This document shows, one piece after another, positions 41,796 through 50,501 of a stretch of DNA of 64,000 nt. The stretch is from Flavobacteriaceae bacterium GF1 (GTDB lineage Bacteria; Bacteroidota; Bacteroidia; Flavobacteriales; Flavobacteriaceae). A program made the translations under genes and the position numbers. The stretch lies in assembly GCA_009797885.1 (NCBI GenBank), contig WNKP01000012.1:1-64000 (forward strand). Direction: 5' to 3'. Under the pieces are notes generated by a model. That model made no database searches. It saw only the letters and a list, made by a program, of their open reading frames with translations, and was not told the origin of the DNA. How positions within the stretch are numbered: the stretch's first letter is position 1; every line of letters starts with the position of its first letter.

Positions 41796-43997
41796 GTGCG
41801 AACCATAAAACTGCTTCAAGCTTTCCGATCAGTCTTACAGCGCTTATTGGCATTCATCCTGTTGCTCAGTTTTATGGAGTTTGGTTTTGCTCAAACCGTT
41901 GAGCGACCCGAATTTGCCTCCGGAAAGTTGACCGAATCCTTGGATTTTGACGGAGCTTTAAATGAAGAAGATTGGAAAAACGCCCAGGTGCTCACCAACC
42001 TTAAGACCACTGTTCCCGAAGAAGGGGGAACGCCATCACAGACTACCTTGGTTCAGGTCATAGCTGATGCCAGAACGGTAGTGATTGGCATTACCTGCAA
42101 CGATAGCAATCCCGATGGCATTATTCGATTCTCCAAACTTCGGGATGCGGATATTTCTGAAGAAGACCATGTGAAGGTGGTCATCGATCCGTTTTTGGAC
42201 GGGCAATCGGGCTACATTTTTGCCGTAAATTCATTGGCCGCACGTTATGATGCTTTGGTTTCGGATCGTGGTGAAGATGAAAACGAAGATTGGGATGCTG
42301 TTTGGGATGCCAAAACACAGATAACGGATAAGGGTTGGACGGCAGAAATTGTAATTCCCATACAGAGTATCGCTTTCAAAAAGGGTTTATCGAAATGGGG
42401 CTTTAATGTGGAACGGCGCATACAACGCAATTTGGAGACCATTCGCTGGGCCAATGTAAAACGTGACCAATGGATTGCCCAGACGAGTCGTGCAGGGCTG
42501 GTCACCGGGCTTCCCGAATTCAATTACGGCGTTGGGGTCAATATTCGCCCCTCATTGATTGCCAATGCCAACCAACTGGGACCCGATCGCGCTATGGTTG
42601 TGGACCCTGACATCAGTTTGGATGCTAACCAACGTATTGGTCCCAATGTGCTCGCCACTTTTACATTAAATACCGACTTTGGTGAAACCGAAGTGGACAC
42701 CCGCCAGACCAACCTCACCCGTTTCCCCTTATTTTTTCCTGAGAGAAGAATATTTTTTCTTGAAGGTTCCGATATTTTCGAATTTGGCTTTGGTACAGGT
42801 ACCAGCACGGTACTGCCCTTTTTTAGTCGTCGAATCGGTTTACGAAACAATGTGCAGATTCCAGTAGTTGGGGGCACCAAACTTAATGGTCGTATTGGAA
42901 AGACCGCTTTTGGTGGGTTGGGCATTCGCACTGACGATTTCAGTTTGGACGATAATGGGTTTGATGCCACCAATATGGGAGTGGTCCGGGTTCGCCGCAA
43001 CGTGCTCAAGGAAAGTTCGGTAGGATTTATAGCTTCGTCGGGTGATCCCTTGGGAAGGGACGGCAGTTGGATGTCCGGGGGTGATTTTACCTTTCAGACC
43101 ACCCGATTCAAGGGAGACAAAAACTTTTTGGTCGGGGGTTGGGCACTATTCACTGACCGAGAAGACCTATCGGGTGACCGTTCCGCGGCAGGTTTTAAAA
43201 TTGATTACCCTAATGATCGATGGGATGTTGCGGTCACGTATGCCCGTATTGGGGAGCAGTTCGATCCCTCCTTGGGCTTTGTGCCCAGACAGGGCGTCAA
43301 CTTTTACCGTTTCGGGGGCACCTTTGCCCCCCGGCCGAAAACACCTTGGCTCCGTCAAATGTTCCACCAATTTTTTGTGACCTACATCAACAACATTTCT
43401 GGGCCTTGGCAATCCTACAGCGTGTTTACCGCGCCCATCAATTGGCGTTTGGAAAGCGGTGACCGTATAGAGGCCAACGTTCGGCCAACGGGCGAAAATA
43501 TTTTGGTGCCCTTTGATATTTCCGAAGGAGTCACCATTCCGGTGGGGGAATACAATTTTATGCGCTATCGATTGGAAGCGGAATTTGCCCGTAAGCGACG
43601 GTTGAGCGGTCAGGCCACCTGGTGGTTTGGTAGTTTTTATAAAGGTACCTTGGATGAGTTTGAACTCACCCTCAATTGGAACCCAAGTGCCTTATTGGCC
43701 TTTGAATTCAATGGCCTTCACAACCGTGCCCGGTTGCCCTTTGGGGATTTTGACCAAAGCTTGGCAGGGCTTCGCGTACGCTTTAATGTAACCTCCAATT
43801 TACAATTGAACAGTTATTTGCAATATGATACGGATAGCCGGGTGTTGGGATTAAATGCCCGTATCCACTGGATATTCTCACCACTGGGCGACGTCTTCCT
43901 CGTTTTTAACAACAATACCATAAACAACATCAACCAACCTTGGGAGCTTCAAAACCGACAGATTTTATTAAAAGTGCGGTATAATTTTAGGTTGTGA
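41796..43997 (+). CDS. DUF5916 outer-membrane protein with CBM9-like domain
   Basis: Initiation is at GTG 41796, giving a 733-residue protein with signal peptide LLAFILLLSFMEFGFAQ; the internal ATG at residue 34 would remove it. Residues ~38-230 form a carbohydrate-binding family 9-like sandwich (LDFDGALNEEDWKNAQ, VIDPFLDGQSGYIFAVN, WTAEIVIPIQSIAF). The remainder is a DUF5916 barrel-like region with alternating strands (NTDFGETEVDTRQTNLTRFP, FFPERRIFFLEGSDIF) ending LLKVRYNFRL, as outer-membrane beta-barrels do. The role is not known; a surface binding or uptake function is possible. Confidence 0.87.
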   Translation: MRTIKLLQAFRSVLQRLLAFILLLSFMEFGFAQTVERPEFASGKLTESLDFDGALNEEDWKNAQVLTNLKTTVPEEGGTPSQTTLVQVIADARTVVIGITCNDSNPDGIIRFSKLRDADISEEDHVKVVIDPFLDGQSGYIFAVNSLAARYDALVSDRGEDENEDWDAVWDAKTQITDKGWTAEIVIPIQSIAFKKGLSKWGFNVERRIQRNLETIRWANVKRDQWIAQTSRAGLVTGLPEFNYGVGVNIRPSLIANANQLGPDRAMVVDPDISLDANQRIGPNVLATFTLNTDFGETEVDTRQTNLTRFPLFFPERRIFFLEGSDIFEFGFGTGTSTVLPFFSRRIGLRNNVQIPVVGGTKLNGRIGKTAFGGLGIRTDDFSLDDNGFDATNMGVVRVRRNVLKESSVGFIASSGDPLGRDGSWMSGGDFTFQTTRFKGDKNFLVGGWALFTDREDLSGDRSAAGFKIDYPNDRWDVAVTYARIGEQFDPSLGFVPRQGVNFYRFGGTFAPRPKTPWLRQMFHQFFVTYINNISGPWQSYSVFTAPINWRLESGDRIEANVRPTGENILVPFDISEGVTIPVGEYNFMRYRLEAEFARKRRLSGQATWWFGSFYKGTLDEFELTLNWNPSALLAFEFNGLHNRARLPFGDFDQSLAGLRVRFNVTSNLQLNSYLQYDTDSRVLGLNARIHWIFSPLGDVFLVFNNNTINNINQPWELQNRQILLKVRYNFRL

Positions 43998-44131
43998 CCA
44001 ACGTTGGGTGACCATTAAACCAGTAGGATTTTTTGAACACACCATGAACCCTCAAATTCCCACCTTTTTGATATCAACAGACTTCGTTAACAACTCCCCT
44101 TTCCCACCATTTAAAATCCTTTACATTTTGG

Positions 44132-44139
44132 TAAATTTG
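44132..44139 (+). promoter_or_regulatory. -7 element for purL
   Basis: TAAATTTG matches TAnnTTTG, 14 bases before the ATG at 44154. No clear -33 TTG. Confidence 0.5.
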
Positions 44140-44153
44140 CATTTTCCAAATAA

Positions 44154-47100
44154 ATGGCAATGATTCACTTTTTCGGGGATGCAAAAACCAAGGTTTTCGC
44201 CCTGCAGACCAATCAAGACCTAAGCTCCCAGGACCAAGAAAAGTTACTATGGTTGTTCGGCAACCAACCCAAGATAGAAGCGGCGTCACTTGACGCCTTT
44301 TTTGTTGGTCCGCGGGCCACCATGTTGACCCCTTGGAGTACCAACGCCACCGAGATTACCCAAAACATGGGGATTACCGGTGTTATACGAATTGAGGAGT
44401 TTTATGCGGTAGAAGAAAATGAAAGCTATTATGACCCTATGCTTTTCCAAAAATACCATGGTTTGGACCAGGATATCTTCACCATCAATATCAGTCCAGA
44501 ACCGATTTTGGAAATTGAAGATATAGCGACATACAACCAAAAAGAAGGCTTGGCGTTGAGTGAGGAAGAGGTAGCCTATTTGGAGCAACTCTCCAAGGAT
44601 TTGGGACGCAAATTGACCGATTCCGAAGTGTTCGGTTTCAGTCAGGTGAATTCGGAACACTGCCGCCATAAAATCTTTAACGGCACCTTTGTAATCGATG
44701 GGGAAGAAAAACCCACTTCGCTCTTCAAGCTCATCAAAAAAACGTCCCAGGAACATCCCAATGGCATCGTTTCGGCCTATAAGGACAATGTGGCTTTTAT
44801 AAAAGGGCCCAAAGCCGTTCAATTTGCACCAACACGTGCCGATGAGCCCGATTTTTATCAAGAATCGGAGTTTAACTCCGTACTCTCCCTAAAGGCAGAG
44901 ACCCATAACTTTCCTACCACAGTAGAACCTTTTAATGGGGCGGCCACAGGTTCGGGAGGTGAAATTCGAGATCGATTGGCGGGCGGTAAGGGAAGTTTGC
45001 CTTTGGCCGGTACCGCAGTGTACATGACGTCCTATTCCAGGTTGGAAGACGATCCTGCCGACCCTCTTCAGGGCAGGGCCTGGGAGAAAGCCTTTCCGGA
45101 ACGGGATTGGCTGTACCAAACTCCAATGGACATTTTGATCAAGGCCAGTAACGGCGCTTCGGATTTTGGGAACAAATTTGGGCAGCCACTGATTGCGGGA
45201 TCCGTACTGACCTTTGAGCACAAGGAAGAAGCACAACGATTAGGGTTCGACAAGGTCATTATGCTGGCAGGCGGCATTGGTTACGGGAAAGCTGAACAGG
45301 CCTTAAAAGACACTCCCCAAAAGGGCGATAAAGTAGTGATTCTAGGGGGTGACAATTACCGAATAGGTATGGGTGGTGCCGCCGTTTCCAGTGCCGATAC
45401 CGGGGAATTTGAATCGGCCATCGAGTTGAACGCCGTGCAACGTAGCAATCCCGAAATGCAGAAACGTGCGGCCAACGCCATTCGAGGTCTGGTGGAAAAT
45501 GAAGAAAATCCCATTGTTTCCATTCACGATCATGGTGCGGGCGGACATTTAAACTGCCTATCGGAATTGGTGGAAGAGACGGGCGGCCATATTGATTTGG
45601 ACAAACTTCCCGTTGGCGACCCCACACTTTCTGCCAAGGAATTGATCGGTAATGAAAGTCAGGAGCGCATGGGCCTTGTGATGGGTGAAAAAGATATGGA
45701 AACGCTGACAAAAATAGCGGCAAGGGAACGTTCCCCACTTTTTGAGGTAGGCGAGGTTACAGGTGACCATCGTTTTACGTTCGAAAGTAAAAGCAAGGGA
45801 GACAAACCCATGGACGTAGCGTTGTCAGCACTTTTTGGTAGCTCCCCAAAAACCGTCATGGAGGACACAAAAATCAAAACCCAGTTCAAAGATGCCCCCT
45901 ACGGTTTGGAACATTTCCATGATTATTTGGAAAGTGTGTTACAGCTAGAGGCTGTGGCCTGTAAGGATTGGTTGACGAACAAGGTAGATCGTTGTGTTGG
46001 GGGTCGCGTGGCCAAGCAACAGTGTGCTGGTCCGTTGCAATTGCCCCTCAACAATTGTGGGGTAATGGCACTCGATTTTAGGGGTAAGGAAGGAATTGCG
46101 ACCAGTATAGGCCACTCCCCTATTTCGGGACTGATTGACCCCGTGGCCGGCAGTAGAAACAGCATTGCAGAGGCCCTGACCAATATTATTTGGGCACCCC
46201 TGGAAGAGGGGCTGCAATCGGTTTCGCTCTCCGCCAACTGGATGTGGCCGTGCCGCAATCCGGGGGAGGATGCACGATTGTATGAGGCGGTGGAAGCCTG
46301 TTCCAATTTTGCCATTGCTTTGGGCATCAATATTCCTACCGGTAAGGACTCCCTGAGCATGAAGCAGAAATACAAGGACCAGGAGGTCATTGCCCCGGGA
46401 ACGGTCATTATTTCCGCTGCTGGTCATTGTTCCGATATCAAAAAAGTGGTGGAACCCGTACTACAAAAAGATGGGGGCGACATTTACTACCTCAACTTAA
46501 GCAAGGACAATCCCAAATTGGGAGGTTCCAGCTTCAATCAAGTCTTGAACCTGGTGGGCAGTGAGGCACCTTCGGTGAACGACCCCAAATATTTTAGGAA
46601 AGCGTTCAATGCAATGCAACGGGAAATTAAGAGGGGGAACATTCAATCCGGTCACGATATAGATTCTGGCGGATTGCTGACCACTTTACTGGAAATCTGT
46701 TTTTCAGATACGGAGTTGGGTGCTGAAATTGATGTGACGGAACTTGATGAACAGGATACCATAAAGCTTCTCTTTTCAGAAAACTGTGGTATAGTTTTTC
46801 AGGGCGATGCTCTGGTCAAAGAGCGTTTGGAATCCCAAGGTCTGGAGATCATCAAAATAGGCTCGCCTATTTCCGAAGCTGTCCTGAAACTTAAAAATAA
46901 TGGTGTTGAAATTGGTTTGCCTATTGATTCCCTCCGCGATGTTTGGTTTAAAACCTCCTATCTCCTGGACAATAAACAAACAGCCAAAGGCCTGGCAAAA
47001 GCACGCTATGCGAATTACAAACGGCAACCCCTGGTTTACACATTTCCGCAGGGGATGACTTCAGGTGACTTGAGCTATCCAATTACGGAACCAAGTCAAA

Positions 47101-47858
47101 GTGACCGTCCCAAAGCGGCCATCCTCCGTGAAAAAGGAAGTAATTCCGAACGTGAAATGGCCCATGCCATGTACTTGGCAGGATTTGATGTAAAAGATGT
47201 GCATATGACCGATTTGATATCCGGTCGGGAGGATTTAAAGGACATTCAATTTCTTGGTGCCGTTGGTGGATTTTCCAATTCGGATGTTTTGGGATCGGCA
47301 AAAGGTTGGGCAGGTGCCATCAAATACAATGAAAAAGCGAAAAAGGTAATTCAGGATTTCTTCGCTAGGAAGGACACGCTTTCAGTAGGGATTTGTAACG
47401 GTTGCCAATTATTTATGGAGCTGGATTTGATCAATCCCGAACATGGCGACCAGCATGGCAAAATGACCTACAACGACTCGGACAAGCACGAAAGCAATTT
47501 CACTTCAGTAAAAATCCAAAAAAACAATTCCGTGATGCTCTCCAATTTGGAGGGTACCACCTTGGGAGTTTGGATAAGCCATGGCGAAGGAAAGTTTCGC
47601 CTTCCCCTTGCTGAAGATGAGTATGCCATTGTGGCCAAATATGGGTATCCGGAATATCCAGCCAATCCCAATGGGAGTGATTACAATGTAGCTATGCTTT
47701 GTGATAGGACCGGTAGGCATTTGGTGACCATGCCCCATATTGAACGAAGTATTTTCCCATGGAATTGGGCGCATTATCCCAAAGACCGAAATGATGAGGT
47801 TTCTCCTTGGATCCAGGCTTTTGTGAACGCGCGCGAGTGGATTAAGGAAAACACTTGA
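44154..47858 (+). CDS. purL: Phosphoribosylformylglycinamidine synthase
   Basis: This is the large single-chain form (1234 residues) that converts FGAR, glutamine and ATP to FGAM in purine synthesis. An N-terminal linker domain is followed by paired AIRS-like domains (SQVNSEHCRHKIFNGTFV; LKAETHNFPTTVEPFNGAATGSGGEIRD; IHDHGAGGHLNCLSELVEETGG). The C-terminal glutaminase domain (about 985-1230) has the nucleophile in VGICNGCQLFMEL and partners around SHGEGKF and MPHIERS. No PurS or PurQ partners are required. The start is ATG 44154, with a second ATG two codons later. The GNAT gene begins 4 bp after the stop. Confidence 0.96.
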   Translation: MAMIHFFGDAKTKVFALQTNQDLSSQDQEKLLWLFGNQPKIEAASLDAFFVGPRATMLTPWSTNATEITQNMGITGVIRIEEFYAVEENESYYDPMLFQKYHGLDQDIFTINISPEPILEIEDIATYNQKEGLALSEEEVAYLEQLSKDLGRKLTDSEVFGFSQVNSEHCRHKIFNGTFVIDGEEKPTSLFKLIKKTSQEHPNGIVSAYKDNVAFIKGPKAVQFAPTRADEPDFYQESEFNSVLSLKAETHNFPTTVEPFNGAATGSGGEIRDRLAGGKGSLPLAGTAVYMTSYSRLEDDPADPLQGRAWEKAFPERDWLYQTPMDILIKASNGASDFGNKFGQPLIAGSVLTFEHKEEAQRLGFDKVIMLAGGIGYGKAEQALKDTPQKGDKVVILGGDNYRIGMGGAAVSSADTGEFESAIELNAVQRSNPEMQKRAANAIRGLVENEENPIVSIHDHGAGGHLNCLSELVEETGGHIDLDKLPVGDPTLSAKELIGNESQERMGLVMGEKDMETLTKIAARERSPLFEVGEVTGDHRFTFESKSKGDKPMDVALSALFGSSPKTVMEDTKIKTQFKDAPYGLEHFHDYLESVLQLEAVACKDWLTNKVDRCVGGRVAKQQCAGPLQLPLNNCGVMALDFRGKEGIATSIGHSPISGLIDPVAGSRNSIAEALTNIIWAPLEEGLQSVSLSANWMWPCRNPGEDARLYEAVEACSNFAIALGINIPTGKDSLSMKQKYKDQEVIAPGTVIISAAGHCSDIKKVVEPVLQKDGGDIYYLNLSKDNPKLGGSSFNQVLNLVGSEAPSVNDPKYFRKAFNAMQREIKRGNIQSGHDIDSGGLLTTLLEICFSDTELGAEIDVTELDEQDTIKLLFSENCGIVFQGDALVKERLESQGLEIIKIGSPISEAVLKLKNNGVEIGLPIDSLRDVWFKTSYLLDNKQTAKGLAKARYANYKRQPLVYTFPQGMTSGDLSYPITEPSQSDRPKAAILREKGSNSEREMAHAMYLAGFDVKDVHMTDLISGREDLKDIQFLGAVGGFSNSDVLGSAKGWAGAIKYNEKAKKVIQDFFARKDTLSVGICNGCQLFMELDLINPEHGDQHGKMTYNDSDKHESNFTSVKIQKNNSVMLSNLEGTTLGVWISHGEGKFRLPLAEDEYAIVAKYGYPEYPANPNGSDYNVAMLCDRTGRHLVTMPHIERSIFPWNWAHYPKDRNDEVSPWIQAFVNAREWIKENT

Positions 47859-47862
47859 TCCA

Positions 47863-48315
47863 ATGAAAATCCGTGAAGCTACAGAAGAGGATATCCCAGG
47901 GATCGTTGAAATGCTTGCCAATGATGAACTGGGTAAAAAACGTGAAAATTATAAACTTCCCATCCCCAGGGACTATCTTTTGGCATATGAACAAATAGCC
48001 AATGATGCCAATCAAGAACTGCTGGTTATGGAACACGATTCCACAAAGGTTATTGGTACTTTGCAGCTTTCATTCCTGCAATATTTAACCTACCAAGGTG
48101 GCCTAAGGGTACAAATAGAACAGGTACGAATCCACCACGCGCATCGCGGAAAAGGGTTGGGCAAGCTTCTTTTTCAATACGCCATCAATCGCGCCAAGGA
48201 AAGGGGGGCACATATGATTCAATTGACAACTGATAAAAAAAGACCGGAAGCCCTTGAGTTTTATACCAACCTTGGTTTCCAGCCTTCGCATGAAGGGATG
48301 AAACTACACCTCTAA
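47863..48315 (+). CDS. GNAT-family N-acetyltransferase
   Basis: This 150-residue protein has the GNAT core: MKIREATEEDIPGIVEML at the start and IGTLQLSFLQYL in strand 4. The acetyl-CoA loop is VRIHHAHRGKGLGKLLFQYAINRAKERG (R/Q-x-x-G-x-G/A as HRGKGLG), then ALEFYTNLGF. The substrate is unknown. It follows purL by 4 bp, so it is probably co-transcribed with it. Confidence 0.9.
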   Translation: MKIREATEEDIPGIVEMLANDELGKKRENYKLPIPRDYLLAYEQIANDANQELLVMEHDSTKVIGTLQLSFLQYLTYQGGLRVQIEQVRIHHAHRGKGLGKLLFQYAINRAKERGAHMIQLTTDKKRPEALEFYTNLGFQPSHEGMKLHL

Positions 48316-48356
48316 ATTCATCTTGAAAGGGAAACGTAAAAGAAACCTTGCTTCTT

Positions 48357-49619
48357 TTATGTTTTTGCCAGTGAAACCTTGTTCTCCATTTCCTTATAGG
48401 CCTTTACAACCTTTCTTTTCATTAAAAGGGACACTATTAGGGCCACAACAAACAATCCCGCAAAAACACCCAAAGTAGTATCCAGGGAACCGGTGGTCTT
48501 TTTGACCACATCATAAATGGTGGGACCGACAACTCCGGCCAAAGCCCAGGCGGTCAATACCATCCCATGAATGGCCCCCAATTGTTTGGTCCCAAACAAA
48601 TCCCCTAAAAATGCGGGCAGGGTAGCAAAACCACCGCCATACATGGTGATGACCAAAAAGAGGATGACCAAAAAGGTCAGTTCCATGGAAATCCTCGGTA
48701 GGAAATAAAAGGCCAATATTTGAAATGCAAAGAAAAGAATATAGGTATTGGCACGACCAAAATAGTCCGAAAGACTGGACCAAAGTATTCTTCCCAAGCC
48801 ATTAAACACTCCTATTAAACCTACAATGGCAGCAGCCTCCATAGGGGAATAATTCAACTTCTCCTGCATCATGGGGCTGGCGGCCGCTATTACGGCAATA
48901 CCGCAGGAAATATTAATGAACATCATGATCCAGATATAGTAAAAACGGGTTGTCCTTAAAGCTTCATTGGCACTTATGTTGGCCATATCCGCCTTTACCC
49001 GATTGCCTTCACCTGGCCCAAAGCCTTTGGGCATATAGTCCTGTGGTGGTTTTTCCATATAGCTGGCGGACATCAAAATCATCACCATATAAATGGCGCC
49101 CAAAATATAGAAAGCCGTGGAGACGCCGACCGCATCAAACAAAGCCTGCATAATGGGGCCAAACAATAATGCGGCAAAACCGAAGCCCATAATGGCCATT
49201 CCCGTTGCCAGTCCCCTCTTATCGGGGAACCATTTGACCAATGTACTCACCGGGGTGATATAGCCAAGGCCCAATCCAATACCCCCAATTACCCCATAGC
49301 AGAGGTAAAACAGTGGCAATGATTCCAATTGCACGGCCAGTCCCGAACCTAAGATACCAATACCGTAGAATAAACCTGCCGCAGTTCCACTGCGCTTGGG
49401 ACCTACCTTTTCTACCCAGCGTCCTAAAAAGGCCGCTGAAAGGCCCAATAACAAAATGGCTATTTTGAAGGCCCATTTGATAACACTCCCCTCCACATCA
49501 AAAATATCCTTCACAGGATTGGTCATTACGGAATAGGCATAAACCGAACCAATGGAAATATGGATACCTACAGCGGAGGCGGCAATTAGCCAACGGTTTT
49601 TAAGCTTTCTTGTGTTCAT
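48357..49619 (-). CDS. OFA-family MFS transporter (oxalate/formate antiporter-like)
   Basis: The ATG at 49619 gives MNTRKLKNRWLIAASAVGIH, a typical 420-residue MFS start; the frame from 49652 adds eleven polar residues. Twelve transmembrane helices are predicted. IHISIGSVYAYSVMTNPV, then GPKRSGTAAGLFYGIGIL and VSTLVKWFPDKRGLATGMAIMGFG are marks of the OFA (oxalate:formate antiporter) family, which moves small carboxylates. It is the last gene of the pflB-pflA operon, 51 bp after pflA, so formate, pyruvate or another mixed-acid product is the likely cargo. No FocA homologue is present in the window. Confidence 0.88.
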   Translation of the reverse strand: MNTRKLKNRWLIAASAVGIHISIGSVYAYSVMTNPVKDIFDVEGSVIKWAFKIAILLLGLSAAFLGRWVEKVGPKRSGTAAGLFYGIGILGSGLAVQLESLPLFYLCYGVIGGIGLGLGYITPVSTLVKWFPDKRGLATGMAIMGFGFAALLFGPIMQALFDAVGVSTAFYILGAIYMVMILMSASYMEKPPQDYMPKGFGPGEGNRVKADMANISANEALRTTRFYYIWIMMFINISCGIAVIAAASPMMQEKLNYSPMEAAAIVGLIGVFNGLGRILWSSLSDYFGRANTYILFFAFQILAFYFLPRISMELTFLVILFLVITMYGGGFATLPAFLGDLFGTKQLGAIHGMVLTAWALAGVVGPTIYDVVKKTTGSLDTTLGVFAGLFVVALIVSLLMKRKVVKAYKEMENKVSLAKT

Positions 49620-49670
49620 AATCTTTGTTGTATGCGTGTTGCTGTCCAACACTGTTTTAAATTCCTTGGT

Positions 49671-50423
49671 TTAATTCACGGTTACTTTCTTAAAATAGGA
49701 CTCGAGAATGCCAATGGCGGCTTCCAACTCCTCTTCTGTATTCTCGCGGGCTTCCTTGATGGGATATTCCCAGCCCAAGGCTTCCCATTTATGTATTCCC
49801 AATTTATGATAGGGCTGAATTTCCAGACGTTCAATGGTTTGGTATTCTTGAAAATACCTCCCCATTTGATGTAACAGTTGTGGACTATCCGTCATTCCCG
49901 GGATAAGCACATACCGCAACCACATCTCCTTTCCCGAATCTTCACGGTATTTTGCCAAATTGAACGTGGTTTCCTTGTTTTGGACACCTGTGATTTCCCT
50001 GAAACCTTTTTCGGTCATGTGCTTAATGTCCAACATGACCAGATCGGTATAGTCATCAAGAAGTTCCTTTGTAAAATTGTTCAGGATCCTACCATTGGTA
50101 TCCAAATTGGTATGGATTCCCTCTTCTTTCAATCTTTTAAAGAACGGTATCAATGCCTTGGCTTGTAACAGGGGCTCACCACCAGAGACCGTTACCCCGC
50201 CCTTTTTACCAAAATAAGGCTTCATCTTAAGGATCCGCTCCACCAATTCCGTTACCTCATATTCCTGACCGCCCTCCATAGCAATGGTATCGGGGTTGTG
50301 ACAATACACACATTTCAGTTTACATCCCTGTAAAAAGATTATGGTTCTTATCCCCGGGCCGTCATGGGTGCCAAAAGATTCGATGGAGTGTACCCTTAAG
50401 GTAGGTGTGACCAATTCTTCCAT
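49671..50423 (-). CDS. pflA: Pyruvate formate-lyase activating enzyme
   Basis: This radical-SAM enzyme makes the glycyl radical on PflB. The start at 50423 (MEELVTPTLRVHSIESFGTHDGPGIR) gives 250 residues and aligns with E. coli PflA. The frame is open to 50489, but the extra 22 residues would be encoded across a hairpin and are unlike the family. The cluster motif is CKLKCVYC (CxxxCxxC), followed by VTVSGGEPLLQAKAL and the later GMTD and RLEIQPYHKLG motifs. It acts with anaerobic flavodoxin in the cytoplasm. It lies in an operon between pflB and the OFA transporter. Confidence 0.95.
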   Translation of the reverse strand: MEELVTPTLRVHSIESFGTHDGPGIRTIIFLQGCKLKCVYCHNPDTIAMEGGQEYEVTELVERILKMKPYFGKKGGVTVSGGEPLLQAKALIPFFKRLKEEGIHTNLDTNGRILNNFTKELLDDYTDLVMLDIKHMTEKGFREITGVQNKETTFNLAKYREDSGKEMWLRYVLIPGMTDSPQLLHQMGRYFQEYQTIERLEIQPYHKLGIHKWEALGWEYPIKEARENTEEELEAAIGILESYFKKVTVN

Positions 50424-50442
50424 AGTAGTTCCAGTACCATAA

Positions 50443-50481
50443 GGCACCTGAAAAAAACCAATATTATTTTTCTCAGGTGCC
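50443..50481 (-). promoter_or_regulatory. Stem-loop in the pflB-pflA intergenic region
   Basis: GGCACCTGA (50443-50451) and TCAGGTGCC (50473-50481) are perfect 9-bp arms, extended by A-rich and T-rich inner flanks, with a 21-base loop. It sits 21 bp after the pflB stop and 20 bp before the chosen pflA start. There is no T-run after it on the minus strand, so it is more likely an attenuator, processing site or mRNA stabiliser than a full terminator. Confidence 0.6.
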
Positions 50482-50501
50482 GTCATCATGGAAAAAGGCA
50501 G

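Noticed and set aside
45259-45738. Antisense frame over purL
   Set aside because: It is rich in Pro, Arg and Trp typical of shadow frames; PurL motifs fill the sense strand.
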